35,989 nt of DNA from an uncultured Lachnospiraceae bacterium (GTDB lineage: Bacteria; Bacillota; Clostridia; Lachnospirales; Lachnospiraceae): positions 1-35,989 of the forward strand of contig CACWQH010000032.1 of the NCBI GenBank assembly GCA_902762955.1, read 5' to 3'. The notes below the pieces were generated by a model that had not been told where the DNA came from, did no database searches, and worked only from the letters and a program-made list of their open reading frames with translations. How positions within the stretch are numbered: the first letter of the stretch is position 1; every line of letters starts with the position of its first letter. Position numbers and translations under genes: made by a program. Shown here piece after piece: positions 1 to 7,601 of the stretch.

Positions 1-107
1 GGAACAATTATATCATGGGCTTTACTAAGCCTATTGAACAAAGATTTATTAAGTTATCAAGGTACATTTGATGTATCTAAAATATATTATACGAGGAGGC
101 GCTTGGT

Positions 108-764
108 ATGACATTTGGAGAGAAATTCAAATCAAAAAGGAAAAGAGCAGGCTTGTCACAGGAACAGATTGCAGATAAAATAGGCGTTTCGAGAGCAGCG
201 ATAGCTAAATGGGAAACAGACAGAGGAATGCCTGACATAGATAATCTTATTAGAATATCAGAGATTTTTGAAACGAGCACAGATTATTTTTTAAAGGATG
301 ACGAAACCGAATGTGTTAGCAGCCAAAAGAAGAATATATGTATAAAAAATGTAATTATAGCAAGTCTGACATTTTGTTTGTTGGCGGCAATCGGTGTCAT
401 GGCAATTCAATATAAAATAAACTATGATGCAAATAAAAACTCTTCAAAAAAAGCAGAACAAAACATAGGAGTGGAAAATAAAGATAAAACAGTTAAATAT
501 ACTGTTCCAAAATCTGATATATATTGGATAGAGGGAATAAGCTTTGACGAAGATCCATATGAGTGGGAGTCAGCAAAAAAATGGATTGACGAAAATGATT
601 CTTATCGTGTTGTATATCTTGATGAAAATGGCGAAATACCAAAGGATGAGCATGTTTTAAAACAGGAAAGCTGGTTAAGTAAGGATGGTATGTCAGGTTT
701 AGTATTATCTTGGCATGATAATGGTGAGGTTTATGGATTTTTCACATCGATAAATGAGGATTAG
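108..764 (+). CDS. XRE-family regulator with membrane anchor and extracytoplasmic C-terminal domain
   Basis: A 218-aa protein. Residues about 5-60 form a Cro/C1-type helix-turn-helix (LSQEQIADKIGVSRAAIAKWE is the core, followed by the usual DIDNLIRISEIF helix). A basic linker leads to one hydrophobic segment at about 81-102, then a charged domain of about 115 residues with no motif I recognise. The predicted topology is cytoplasmic DNA-binding head, single membrane pass, and outside sensor domain, as in many clostridial XRE membrane proteins. The start at 108 is supported by GAGGAGG at 93-99. The next gene begins 20 bp downstream, so the acetyltransferase may be co-transcribed. The ligand of the C-terminal domain is unknown. 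Confidence 0.85.
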   Translation: MTFGEKFKSKRKRAGLSQEQIADKIGVSRAAIAKWETDRGMPDIDNLIRISEIFETSTDYFLKDDETECVSSQKKNICIKNVIIASLTFCLLAAIGVMAIQYKINYDANKNSSKKAEQNIGVENKDKTVKYTVPKSDIYWIEGISFDEDPYEWESAKKWIDENDSYRVVYLDENGEIPKDEHVLKQESWLSKDGMSGLVLSWHDNGEVYGFFTSINED

Positions 765-784
765 TTTAAAAAGAAGATAATGAT

Positions 785-1348
785 ATGAAGCTTGAAACCA
801 AAAGACTGATTTTGCGTCGATGGGAAGAAAGTGACGCAGCAGATTTATACAGATATGCAAGTAATCCTGATGTCGGTCCGATTGCAGGATGGCCTGCACA
901 TCAGAGCATTGAGGAAAGCCTTGATGTGATAAAAAATGTTTTTAACGGTAAAGAGGCTTACGCAATCTGCCTGAAGGAAGACGGAAAGGCTATCGGTGCT
1001 ATTGAATTAAAGCTAAACGGACGCACGGATATGACGGATAAAGATGATGAGTGCGAGCTTGGTTATTGGCTTGGAAAGCCGTTTTGGGGTAGGGGTATTA
1101 TGCCTGAAGCGGTAGATGAAATACTTAGACATGCTTTTATTGATTGCGGCATGACGAAGGTATGGTGCGCATATTATGAGGGAAACAATAAGTCAAAGCG
1201 TGTTCAGGAAAAATGCGGATTTAAATTTCAGTGGAAATCAGAGAATGTAGATGTTCCGCTTATGCGTGAGAAAAGAAACGGATATGTAAATCTGATGACA
1301 AAAGAGGATTGGGAACTTGGAAATAAGCAACAAATTGCAGTCAGGTAA
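785..1348 (+). CDS. GNAT acetyltransferase, RimJ/RimL-like
   Basis: A 187-aa protein with the RimJ/RimL-type GNAT layout: LETKRLILRRWEESDA at the N-terminus, ELGYWLGKPFWGRGIMPEA as the acetyl-CoA binding region (motif A, near residues 95-115), then NNKSKRVQEKCGFKF as motif B. Such enzymes transfer acetyl from acetyl-CoA to protein N-termini or small amines; the substrate here cannot be told. The natural end of the family is near MTKEDWE. The last few residues and the stop codon come from the first hairpin of the adjacent repeat array, where GGTAACA supplies TAA, so the C-terminus has been reset by the repeat. Confidence 0.9.
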   Translation: MKLETKRLILRRWEESDAADLYRYASNPDVGPIAGWPAHQSIEESLDVIKNVFNGKEAYAICLKEDGKAIGAIELKLNGRTDMTDKDDECELGYWLGKPFWGRGIMPEAVDEILRHAFIDCGMTKVWCAYYEGNNKSKRVQEKCGFKFQWKSENVDVPLMREKRNGYVNLMTKEDWELGNKQQIAVR

Positions 1349-1636
1349 CAAAAGCTGCAAAAAATCAAGATGTGTTACCGATTTAGGAAAATTCAAAGCA
1401 ATAAAAGAAGACAAGCTGGTAACAAAAGTAGCAAAAAACCAAGATTTATTACCTGTTTAAGAAAAATTAAAGCAACAAAAGAATGTAAGATGGTAACAAA
1501 AAGCCGCAAAACCACAGATTTGTTACCTGTTTAAGAAAAATCAAAGCAACAAAAGAAGGCAAGATGGTAACAAAAAGCCGCAAAATCATAGATTTGTTAC
1601 CGGTTTAGAAAAATTAAAGCAATAAAAGAAAAGAAG
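1344..1636 (+). repeat. Tandem hairpin repeat array, exact 74-bp period, four units
   Basis: Four 36-nt hairpins lie at 1344-1379, 1418-1453, 1492-1527 and 1566-1601, so the period is exactly 74 bp. Each opens with GGTAACAAAA and closes with TTACC. Units 1, 3 and 4 have a perfect 7-bp stem GGTAACA/TGTTACC; unit 2 has one mismatch (TATTACC). The 38-nt linkers are also conserved (GTTTAAGAAAAATYAAAGCA, then CAAAAGAAGGCAAGAT or similar). The array starts in the stop codon of one acetyltransferase gene and ends about 10 nt before the next one's start. Because the linkers are repeated too, this is not a CRISPR. The function is unknown. Confidence 0.92.
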
Positions 1637-1648
1637 AGAGGTATCAAT

Positions 1649-2110
1649 ATGGAGAAAATGAATAGAAAGGTGTCTGTAAGGAAGCTTTCAGCTGGGGAAA
1701 GAGCTATAGCTCTTGACCTTGCGTGGAGAGTGTTTTCTAAGTATGAGTCACCGGATTATTCAAAAGAAGGCACAGAGGAATTCCGAAAGTGCCTAAATGA
1801 TGAAGAGTATCTTGAAGGAATTGAATACTACGGCGCTTTTGACGGGGAGAGTTTGATAGGCCTAGTAGGAATTCGCTCTGATAGAAAGCATATTTGCTTC
1901 TTTTTTGTGGATGGGAAATATCACCGTCAGGGAATCGGAACAAGGCTGTTCAAAGCAGTACAGCAGGAATATTTGGACCAGATAATTACCCTTAATTCCT
2001 CGCCTTATGGCGTTCAGTTTTATCATTCACTGGGATTTAAGGACACAGACAAAGAACAGACAGTCAACGGAATTCGGTTTACACCGATGAAGTATGAATC
2101 TAGATTCTGA
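1649..2110 (+). CDS. GNAT acetyltransferase
   Basis: A 153-aa single-domain GNAT. The acetyl-CoA loop is seen as FFVDGKYHRQGIGTRLFKAV (about residues 90-110, with the R/Q-x-x-G-x-G/A pattern as RQGIGTR), followed by LNSSPYGVQFYHSLGFK, the usual motif B (Y-x-x-x-G-F). The family includes amino-acid, amine and antibiotic acetyltransferases; the substrate is not predictable. AGAGAGG at 1634-1640 is the likely ribosome binding site and lies at the very end of the hairpin array, so the array sits in the 5' leader of this gene. A short CCCGGA/TCCGGG hairpin follows the stop without a T-run. Confidence 0.9.
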   Translation: MEKMNRKVSVRKLSAGERAIALDLAWRVFSKYESPDYSKEGTEEFRKCLNDEEYLEGIEYYGAFDGESLIGLVGIRSDRKHICFFFVDGKYHRQGIGTRLFKAVQQEYLDQIITLNSSPYGVQFYHSLGFKDTDKEQTVNGIRFTPMKYESRF

Positions 2111-2211
2111 CCTTGCACCCCGGAAATCCGGGATACAGGAAAAAATTTATCATTAACATGACATACTGTTGTCTTGTTTTATTTGGTAGGATATGCAAAG
2201 AAGGTGATTAA

Positions 2212-3123
2212 ATGAAGATAGATAGGTTAATCGGTATTTTATCTATACTACTGCAGAAAGAGATGACAACGGCTCCTGAACTGGCTGAGCATTTTGAAGT
2301 GTCCAGAAGGACAATCAACAGGGATATCGAGGCTCTTTGTAAGGCAGGCATACCGATACAGACATCACAGGGGTATGGCGGTGGCATCAGCATTATGGAC
2401 GGATACCGGATGGACAGGACAATCCTGACTTCCAAAGATATGCAGATGATTCTCGCGGGACTGCGGAGTCTCGACAGTGTGAGCGGAAGCAGGTACTACG
2501 GTCAACTGATGGAAAAGATCCGGACCGGATCATCAGAGTTTTTAAGTGGCAGGGATTACATGCTAATCGATTTGTCTTCCTGGTATAAAGGCTCTCTTGC
2601 ACCAAAGATTGAAGTAATCCAGAATGCCATAGAAAATAGGCATCTTGTGGAGTTTAAGTATTATGCACCATCGGGTGAAAGCAGCAGAACGATAGAACCG
2701 TATTATCTGGTTTTTCGGTGGTCAAGCTGGTATGTATGGAGCTGGTGTTTAACACGTGAGGATTACAGGCTGTTCAAGCTGAATCGTATGGACATGTTGG
2801 TTGAGACGGATAGGGAATTTACTTGCCGTAAGGTACCAATGCCGGAAATGTCGAATGAGAAGATATTTCCGGGAGGCATAAAGGTAAAGGCTCTTTTTGC
2901 ACCGGATATGAAATGGCGGCTGGTTGAAGAGTTCGGACCAAATTGCTTTACGGAATCAGAGGATGGAAGGCTGCTCTTTACGGCGGACTATACGGACATG
3001 GATAACCTTATAACATGGCTCATGACATTTGGGGCAAAGGCAGAGGTGTTGGAGCCGGTAGAAGCTCGGAACATTATCCGCAGGAATGCGGAGAAAACTT
3101 TAAAGATTTATATGGAGGATTAG
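2212..3123 (+). CDS. WYL-domain transcriptional regulator (YafY/DeoR-like)
   Basis: A 303-aa protein. The N-terminal winged helix (about 5-60) has TAPELAEHFEVSRRTINRDI, followed by the typical GIPIQTSQGYGGGISIMDGY turn. The middle holds the WYL domain: LVEFKYYAPSGES, then RTIEPYYLVFRWSSWYVWSW and LFKLNRMD; the signature W-Y-L is W-Y-V here. The C-terminal WCX-like extension ends near 300. Family members sense a ligand, often nucleotides or small effectors, through the WYL pocket and regulate neighbouring genes. The downstream VOC gene starts 4 bp after the stop, so the regulator heads a run with the VOC, GyrI-like and GNAT-YoaP genes and may control it. The ribosome binding site is AAGAAGGTG. 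Confidence 0.93.
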   Translation: MKIDRLIGILSILLQKEMTTAPELAEHFEVSRRTINRDIEALCKAGIPIQTSQGYGGGISIMDGYRMDRTILTSKDMQMILAGLRSLDSVSGSRYYGQLMEKIRTGSSEFLSGRDYMLIDLSSWYKGSLAPKIEVIQNAIENRHLVEFKYYAPSGESSRTIEPYYLVFRWSSWYVWSWCLTREDYRLFKLNRMDMLVETDREFTCRKVPMPEMSNEKIFPGGIKVKALFAPDMKWRLVEEFGPNCFTESEDGRLLFTADYTDMDNLITWLMTFGAKAEVLEPVEARNIIRRNAEKTLKIYMED

Positions 3124-3127
3124 TACT

Positions 3128-3544
3128 ATGAGATTAGATGGCTTTGGATTATTTGTTGATGATATGGCAAAGATGATTCGTTTTTACAGGGATGTTCTCG
3201 GTTTTGAGATTAAGGAAGAAGAGGGTACATCAAATGTTTATCTTGTGAAAGACGGAACGCTGTTTCTATTGTATGGTAGAAAAGATTTTGAAAAGATGAC
3301 AAGCAGGAAATATGAGTATATCAAAGGGCTGAACGGTCATTTTGAAATGGCATTGTATGTCGATACATTTGATGAGGTTGATGAAGCATACAAGAAAGCG
3401 GTGGAAAATGGCGCAACATCTGTGCTTGAACCGGAACTTGAGCCTTGGGGACAGAGAACATGCTATATCGCAGATCCGGAGGGAAATCTGATTGAAATCG
3501 GTTCATGGAATAAACCCTACGAAGAAAAAGATTATGTGCAATAA
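3128..3544 (+). CDS. VOC-family protein (glyoxalase/bleomycin-resistance fold)
   Basis: A 138-aa protein with two beta-alpha-beta-beta-beta halves. FVDDMAKMIRFYRDVLGFEI is the first half and AVENGATSVLEPELEPWGQR leading to YIADPEGNLIEIGSW is the second. The D-P-E-G-N-L-I-E-I signature carries the metal-ligand glutamate. VOC proteins act as lyases, dioxygenases or drug-binding resistance proteins; the substrate is open. It is separated from the WYL regulator by 4 bp (shared transcript likely) and followed after 58 bp by the GyrI-like gene. Confidence 0.92.
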   Translation: MRLDGFGLFVDDMAKMIRFYRDVLGFEIKEEEGTSNVYLVKDGTLFLLYGRKDFEKMTSRKYEYIKGLNGHFEMALYVDTFDEVDEAYKKAVENGATSVLEPELEPWGQRTCYIADPEGNLIEIGSWNKPYEEKDYVQ

Positions 3545-3602
3545 GCATTTAGTTTGATGTGTGTCGGATTTCTAATGAAAGGAAGAAAGAGGAGAATAGG
3601 TT

Positions 3603-4280
3603 ATGGCATTTGATTTTAAGAAAGAGTATAAAGAATTTTATATGCCGAAGGGGACACCTTCTATTGTGACAGTTCCGAAGATGAATTATATCGCGGTAAG
3701 GGGCAGCGGTGATCCAAATAAAGAAGATGGAGAATATAAGGCTGCAATAGGTCTGCTGTATGGAATTGCATTTACAATCAAGATGAGTAAAAAGGGCAAT
3801 CATCAGATAGATGGATATTTTGATTATGTTGTGCCTCCATTGGAAGGATTCTGGTGGCAAAACGGTGTAAACGGAGTTGATTATACGCATAAGGAAGATT
3901 TTCAGTGGATTTCCGTTATCCGCCTGCCTGACTTTGTAACGAAAGAAGATTTTGACTGGGCTGTTCGGGAAGCTACGGCTAAGAAGAAACAGGATTTTTC
4001 AAAGGTTGAGTTCTTCACCTATGATGAAGGATTGTGTGTACAGTGCATGCATATCGGATCGTATGATGATGAGCCTGCTACAGTGGAGATAATGCATCGC
4101 TATATGGAAGAACAGGGATATGTACTTGATATTACGGAACATACGCCTAAGTGTGCAGGAGAATCGTCCGGTGGACGATTCTATCGCAGAATGCACCATG
4201 AGATTTATCTAAGCGATGCACGGAAGGTTGCACCGGAGAAGCTTAAGACAGTGATTAGACATCCGATTAGAAAGGGTTAA
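3603..4280 (+). CDS. GyrI-like small-molecule binding domain protein
   Basis: A 225-aa protein resembling the stand-alone GyrI-like family: FDFKKEYKEFYMPKGTPSIV, then VPKMNYIAVRGSGDPN and YGIAFTIKMSK, the characteristic opening of this COG4832-type family. The second half (VEFFTYDEGLCVQCMHIGSY, then RYMEEQGY and HHEIYLSDARKVAPEKLKTV) matches the second repeat of the fold. These proteins bind cationic or hydrophobic compounds in a pocket like that of multidrug-binding regulators; some hydrolyse cyclopropanoid cyclohexadienones. GAAAGGAAGAAAGAGGAGAA before the start gives a strong ribosome binding site. The next gene starts 4 bp after the stop, so they are co-translated. Confidence 0.9.
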   Translation: MAFDFKKEYKEFYMPKGTPSIVTVPKMNYIAVRGSGDPNKEDGEYKAAIGLLYGIAFTIKMSKKGNHQIDGYFDYVVPPLEGFWWQNGVNGVDYTHKEDFQWISVIRLPDFVTKEDFDWAVREATAKKKQDFSKVEFFTYDEGLCVQCMHIGSYDDEPATVEIMHRYMEEQGYVLDITEHTPKCAGESSGGRFYRRMHHEIYLSDARKVAPEKLKTVIRHPIRKG

Positions 4281-4284
4281 GTGT

Positions 4285-5031
4285 ATGGAATATATCAGAG
4301 TTACTAAAGACAATCTGGAAAATGAGCATATTTGCTGTGCTATTTCCAATAATAAAGATGTACAGGTATCATCAAAGAAGGCGTGGCTTGCTGACAGATT
4401 TGATGAGGGACTTGTATTTCTTAAAAGTGTGGAACGGGGAAAGTGCTTTATTGAGTATATTCATGCGGAGAATGCATGGAATCCCATCAATGCTCTGGGA
4501 TATATGTATATAGATTGTCTGTGGGTGTCCGGTTCCTTTAAGGGAAATGGATATTCAAATGATTTGCTTTCCGAATGCATTATGGACAGCAAGGAGAAGG
4601 GAAAGAAAGGACTTTGCATTCTTGCAGCAGCGAAGAAAAAGCCGTTTTTGGCTGATCCGAAGTTTTTGAAATACAAAGGATTTACGGTGTGTGATGAAGC
4701 TGATAACGGAATACAGTTATGGTACCTGCCATTTGAAAAAGAAGCGGAGATTCCGTCGTTTAAGGAATGCGCAAAGCATCCTCATATAGATGAGAACGGC
4801 TATGTTCTTTTTTATACGAACCAGTGTCCGTTTAATGCGAAGTATGTTCCGGTATTGGAGGAAACGGCAAAGAAGAATGGAATTGCATTCAAGGCTGTAA
4901 AGATTGATTGTAGGGAGGACGCTCAAAATGCACCGACCCCGATTACAACATATGCGCTGTTTTGTGATGGCGAGTATGTCACGAATGAACAAATGAATGA
5001 CAAGAAGTTTCTTAAGTTGGTGACTGGATGA
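4285..5031 (+). CDS. GNAT acetyltransferase fused to a YoaP-like thioredoxin-fold domain
   Basis: A 248-aa two-domain protein. Residues about 1-150 are a GNAT domain: YMYIDCLWVSGSFKGNGYSN is the acetyl-CoA site and KGLCILAAAKKKPFLADPKF follows. The C-terminal part, HIDENGYVLFYTNQCPFNAK leading to KAVKIDCREDAQNAP and ITTYALFCDGEYVTNEQM, is the YoaP-type domain; the N-Q-C-P-F motif sits where thioredoxin-like folds carry their active cysteine. The domain order matches known GNAT-YoaP proteins, whose substrate is not established. It is the last gene of the run starting at 2212. Confidence 0.88.
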   Translation: MEYIRVTKDNLENEHICCAISNNKDVQVSSKKAWLADRFDEGLVFLKSVERGKCFIEYIHAENAWNPINALGYMYIDCLWVSGSFKGNGYSNDLLSECIMDSKEKGKKGLCILAAAKKKPFLADPKFLKYKGFTVCDEADNGIQLWYLPFEKEAEIPSFKECAKHPHIDENGYVLFYTNQCPFNAKYVPVLEETAKKNGIAFKAVKIDCREDAQNAPTPITTYALFCDGEYVTNEQMNDKKFLKLVTG

Positions 5032-5169
5032 CTCTACTTTCCGTAGGTTGTAGGGCAGCTGCAACTGTATTATATTTTATGAGAACCTTCGAGGCAATGG
5101 CAACGGATTTTAAAAGGTAAAAGCATCGTTGGCTCGCATAGATTCATAATAAAACGGGAGGAATTTAAG

Positions 5170-5840
5170 ATGAACCAGTATATTACAGGTACGACAATTA
5201 AGGAACTAAGAGAATTAAAAAAATGACACAGCGCGAGCTGGCTCTGATTTTAGGAGTGAGTGATAAGACTGTTTCGAAATGGGAGACGGCAAAAGGATAC
5301 CCGGATATAACTATGCTTTCACCGATTGCAGATGCATTTGGAATATCGGTTTCCGAACTGATTTCCGGGCATTATATTAGCAATTCAAATATATCAGCAA
5401 ACATGATGAAGTCAAAGTTTTATATATGTCCTGTTTGCGGAAATGTAATTTATAGCATAGGGGAAGCGGTAATTCATTGTCACGGAATCAGTCTTATCCC
5501 TGCTGAAGCAGAACCAACGGATGAAAAACATAAGATATTTATCGAGCGTGTGGAAGATGAATATTATGTAAGAATTGAGCATGATATGACAAAGCAGCAT
5601 TACATTTCCTTTATTGCTGCAGTATCCTCTGACAGGATTGAAATGGTAAAGCTTTACCCTGAAGGAAATCCGGAAGCCGGATTTAGGATTTCAGGTATTA
5701 AGAAGATATTCTTTTACTGCAATAGGGATGGTCTGTTTTCTCTTGATGTTGTAAAGGGTATCGACGATAAGGAGAGCGGATACGACGATACGCAGGAACG
5801 GAGAGAGTTAGAAAAGGCAGCAGAGATTTTGTTTGGATAA
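5170..5840 (+). CDS. XRE regulator with desulfoferrodoxin-like domain, split by a 7-A run
   Basis: Two frames together encode a helix-turn-helix protein. From ATG 5170, with GGGAGGAA at about 5156-5163, translation gives MNQYITGTTIKELRELKK and then TGA at 5224. The remaining 205 residues are in the -1 frame from 5223 and have no ribosome binding site of their own: MTQRELALILGVSDKTVSKWE, CPVCGNVIYSIGEAVIHCHG, and EHDMTKQHYISFIAAVSS ending near YCNRDGLF. The second part resembles a desulfoferrodoxin-like iron domain; the last ligand is usually a His in CN-x-H-G and is Asp here. The junction is TTAAAAAAATGA: one extra A, or a -1 slip on A-AAA-AAA, restores a 223-aa protein. It may be a sequencing error, phase variation or true frameshifting. 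Confidence 0.78.
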
Positions 5841-5874
5841 GAAAATATAAGTTTATTTCAATAAAAATAAAATA

Positions 5875-5927
5875 GTTGACATTTGTCAATAAAAATATTG
5901 ACAAATGTCAACCAATTTTGCTATATT
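5875..5927 (+). promoter_or_regulatory. Promoter inside a perfect 17-bp inverted repeat (operator) for the HipA-like pair
   Basis: GTTGACATTTGTCAATA (5875-5891) and its exact reverse complement (5896-5912) are separated by AAAA. Each arm is itself close to a palindrome (TTGACA..TGTCAA). The second arm contains a -35 TTGACA (5898-5903), and TATATT (5922-5927) is a -10 after 18 bp. A dimeric repressor binding both arms would cover the -35, as in autoregulated toxin-antitoxin operons. The gene at 6774 encodes a C-terminal helix-turn-helix and is the natural candidate repressor (inference). Confidence 0.85.
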
Positions 5928-5971
5928 AACATTAAAAGAGTTAATAATAAAAACGAATGGTGGTGAAGTAA

Positions 5972-6799
5972 ATGATCGAAACCAAAGTAATAAGAAATCT
6001 ACAGGATTTAACATATCTTTCTTGGGATAAAACAAGGCATTCATCCGGAACGGCAGGTTCATATTTAAAATCATATGAAACAGAAAATAATAAAAAATTG
6101 TATTATAAATTATCCTGCTATGATTCATTAAGGGGAATAACAGGGCATGAATGTGTAAATGAAATAATAGTTGACAGATTACTTAGTATAATGGGATTAA
6201 GGCATCTTAATTATCAACTGCTTAACGCAAGAATAGTCATAGATGATAAAGAGTATGAAACATATTTATGTGTTTCAGAGGATTATAAGAATGCGGGCGA
6301 CAGTAAGACGGCTTTGGACGATTATTATGATATGGAGAAAAATGAAGGTGAATCAATTCTTGATTTCTGTGAAAGGATGGGATGGATTGATTACATTTAT
6401 GAAATGCTCGTTGTGGATTTTCTTATAATTAACAGAGACAGGCATGGAGCCAATATTGAGGTTATAAGAAATAAATACACAGGAGATATAGGTCTTGCTC
6501 CTTTATTTGATCATGGACTATCTTTGGTTTACAGCTGTGGAACGGAAAAAGAAGTAAAAGAGTTTGATTCTATGAGAGATATTCCTGTTCAATGTTATGT
6601 GGGTTCAAAATCTGCATATGATAATCTTAATATAATACCTAAATCAAAGCTTCCAAAATTACGACGTTTGGATGAAAATGATAAGGAATACATTTTTAAG
6701 GATTTACAAGGAATATTGCCGAATATTTTTTATGATAAGATATGGGAAATAATATGGAACAGGTGGAAATATTATGAAGATATGTGTTATAAAGGATGA
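5972..6799 (+). CDS. HipA-like serine/threonine kinase, compact HipT-type toxin candidate
   Basis: A 275-aa protein with the HipA/CtkA kinase core. N-R-D-R-H-G-A-N at residues 154-161 is the catalytic loop of HipA-family kinases and P-L-F-D-H-G at 177-182 the metal-binding loop. An S/G/T-rich loop at 24-31 (SSGTAGSY) and KLYYKLSCYD (about 42-51) fit the nucleotide-binding N-lobe. It is much shorter than E. coli HipA (about 440 aa) and lacks the HipA N-terminal subdomain, like HipT of HipBST systems. Characterised relatives phosphorylate aminoacyl-tRNA synthetases and stop growth; the target here is unknown. It overlaps the next gene by 26 bp, so expression is coupled. The ribosome binding site is GGTGGTGAAG. 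Confidence 0.82.
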   Translation: MIETKVIRNLQDLTYLSWDKTRHSSGTAGSYLKSYETENNKKLYYKLSCYDSLRGITGHECVNEIIVDRLLSIMGLRHLNYQLLNARIVIDDKEYETYLCVSEDYKNAGDSKTALDDYYDMEKNEGESILDFCERMGWIDYIYEMLVVDFLIINRDRHGANIEVIRNKYTGDIGLAPLFDHGLSLVYSCGTEKEVKEFDSMRDIPVQCYVGSKSAYDNLNIIPKSKLPKLRRLDENDKEYIFKDLQGILPNIFYDKIWEIIWNRWKYYEDMCYKG

Positions 6800-7583
6800 A
6801 TCAAATAATAATCTTGAAATAGGATATTTATTTTATTACGAAAGCAGCGATGTTTTTATTATCGAGCTTTCTGATAAAATTCAGGATCTTGATGTTCCTT
6901 TGTTTTTTTATCCGTTTTTCAGAAGAGGTATATATACTTTAAATCCAGAATGGAGCTTAAGGTGGGTAAGACAGCGAATTGTTCCAAGTGACAGACAAAA
7001 TCTTGGAAGCATTTTGAAAAAAAACGGTTTAAAGGAGTATAATGAATTTAAGCTTTTGATGCTTGCGGACGGAAGATGCGCACAGGATGATTGTGCAGTT
7101 TTTCCGTATAACAAAAACAGCTTGCCTGAATGGGTATCCGAAAGGATGAATAACAAGCTTGAGCTTGCCGTAGCCTTGGATGATTATAAGCTTTTTTTGG
7201 TTTATGCAAATCAAAAGACATGCTTTGTTGACACTAAAGCACTGATAGCAAAAAAGAAAGAATTAAAGATATTGCTCGCAAAACCACATATTTTTAAAGA
7301 TGCACATTTACTACCGGGTGGAAATGGGGTAATATGGAGTGAAGGCGTTTTCTTTATGACAGAGGAACTTCGCCAAACAGGTATAACACTTCCGCTTAGT
7401 AAAGATGATTTTATAAATATTCTTAAAAGCTCTATACTTGATACGTCGGATGTATGTGATGAATTAAAATGCTCAAGGCAATATGTAAGTAAGCTGGTAC
7501 AAAATAATGAGTTGACATATTTAAAAGAAAGCGGAAACAGCCGTATATATTATCGTAGTGAAGTTGATAAATTAAAACAATAG
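6774..7583 (+). CDS. Putative antitoxin/regulator: HipA-N-like + DUF2442-like + helix-turn-helix
   Basis: A 269-aa protein overlapping the kinase gene. Three parts can be seen. Residues about 1-110 (GYLFYYESSDVFIIELSDKI, then VPLFFYPFFRRGIYTL) recall the HipA N-terminal subdomain that acts as the separate HipS antitoxin in HipBST. Residues about 125-205 (LAVALDDYKLFLVYANQKTC, then FKDAHLLPGGNGVIWSEGVF) fit the DUF2442 pattern. Residues about 215-269 (LDTSDVCDELKCSRQYVSKL and then NSRIYYRSEVDKL) are an excisionase/MerR-like helix-turn-helix. The whole would combine kinase neutralisation and operator binding in one chain. The HTH is clear; the DUF2442 call is fair and the HipS-like call tentative. 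Confidence 0.68.
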   Translation: MKICVIKDESNNNLEIGYLFYYESSDVFIIELSDKIQDLDVPLFFYPFFRRGIYTLNPEWSLRWVRQRIVPSDRQNLGSILKKNGLKEYNEFKLLMLADGRCAQDDCAVFPYNKNSLPEWVSERMNNKLELAVALDDYKLFLVYANQKTCFVDTKALIAKKKELKILLAKPHIFKDAHLLPGGNGVIWSEGVFFMTEELRQTGITLPLSKDDFINILKSSILDTSDVCDELKCSRQYVSKLVQNNELTYLKESGNSRIYYRSEVDKLKQ

Positions 7584-7601
7584 ATGAGAGGTTTGGTTAA
7601 A

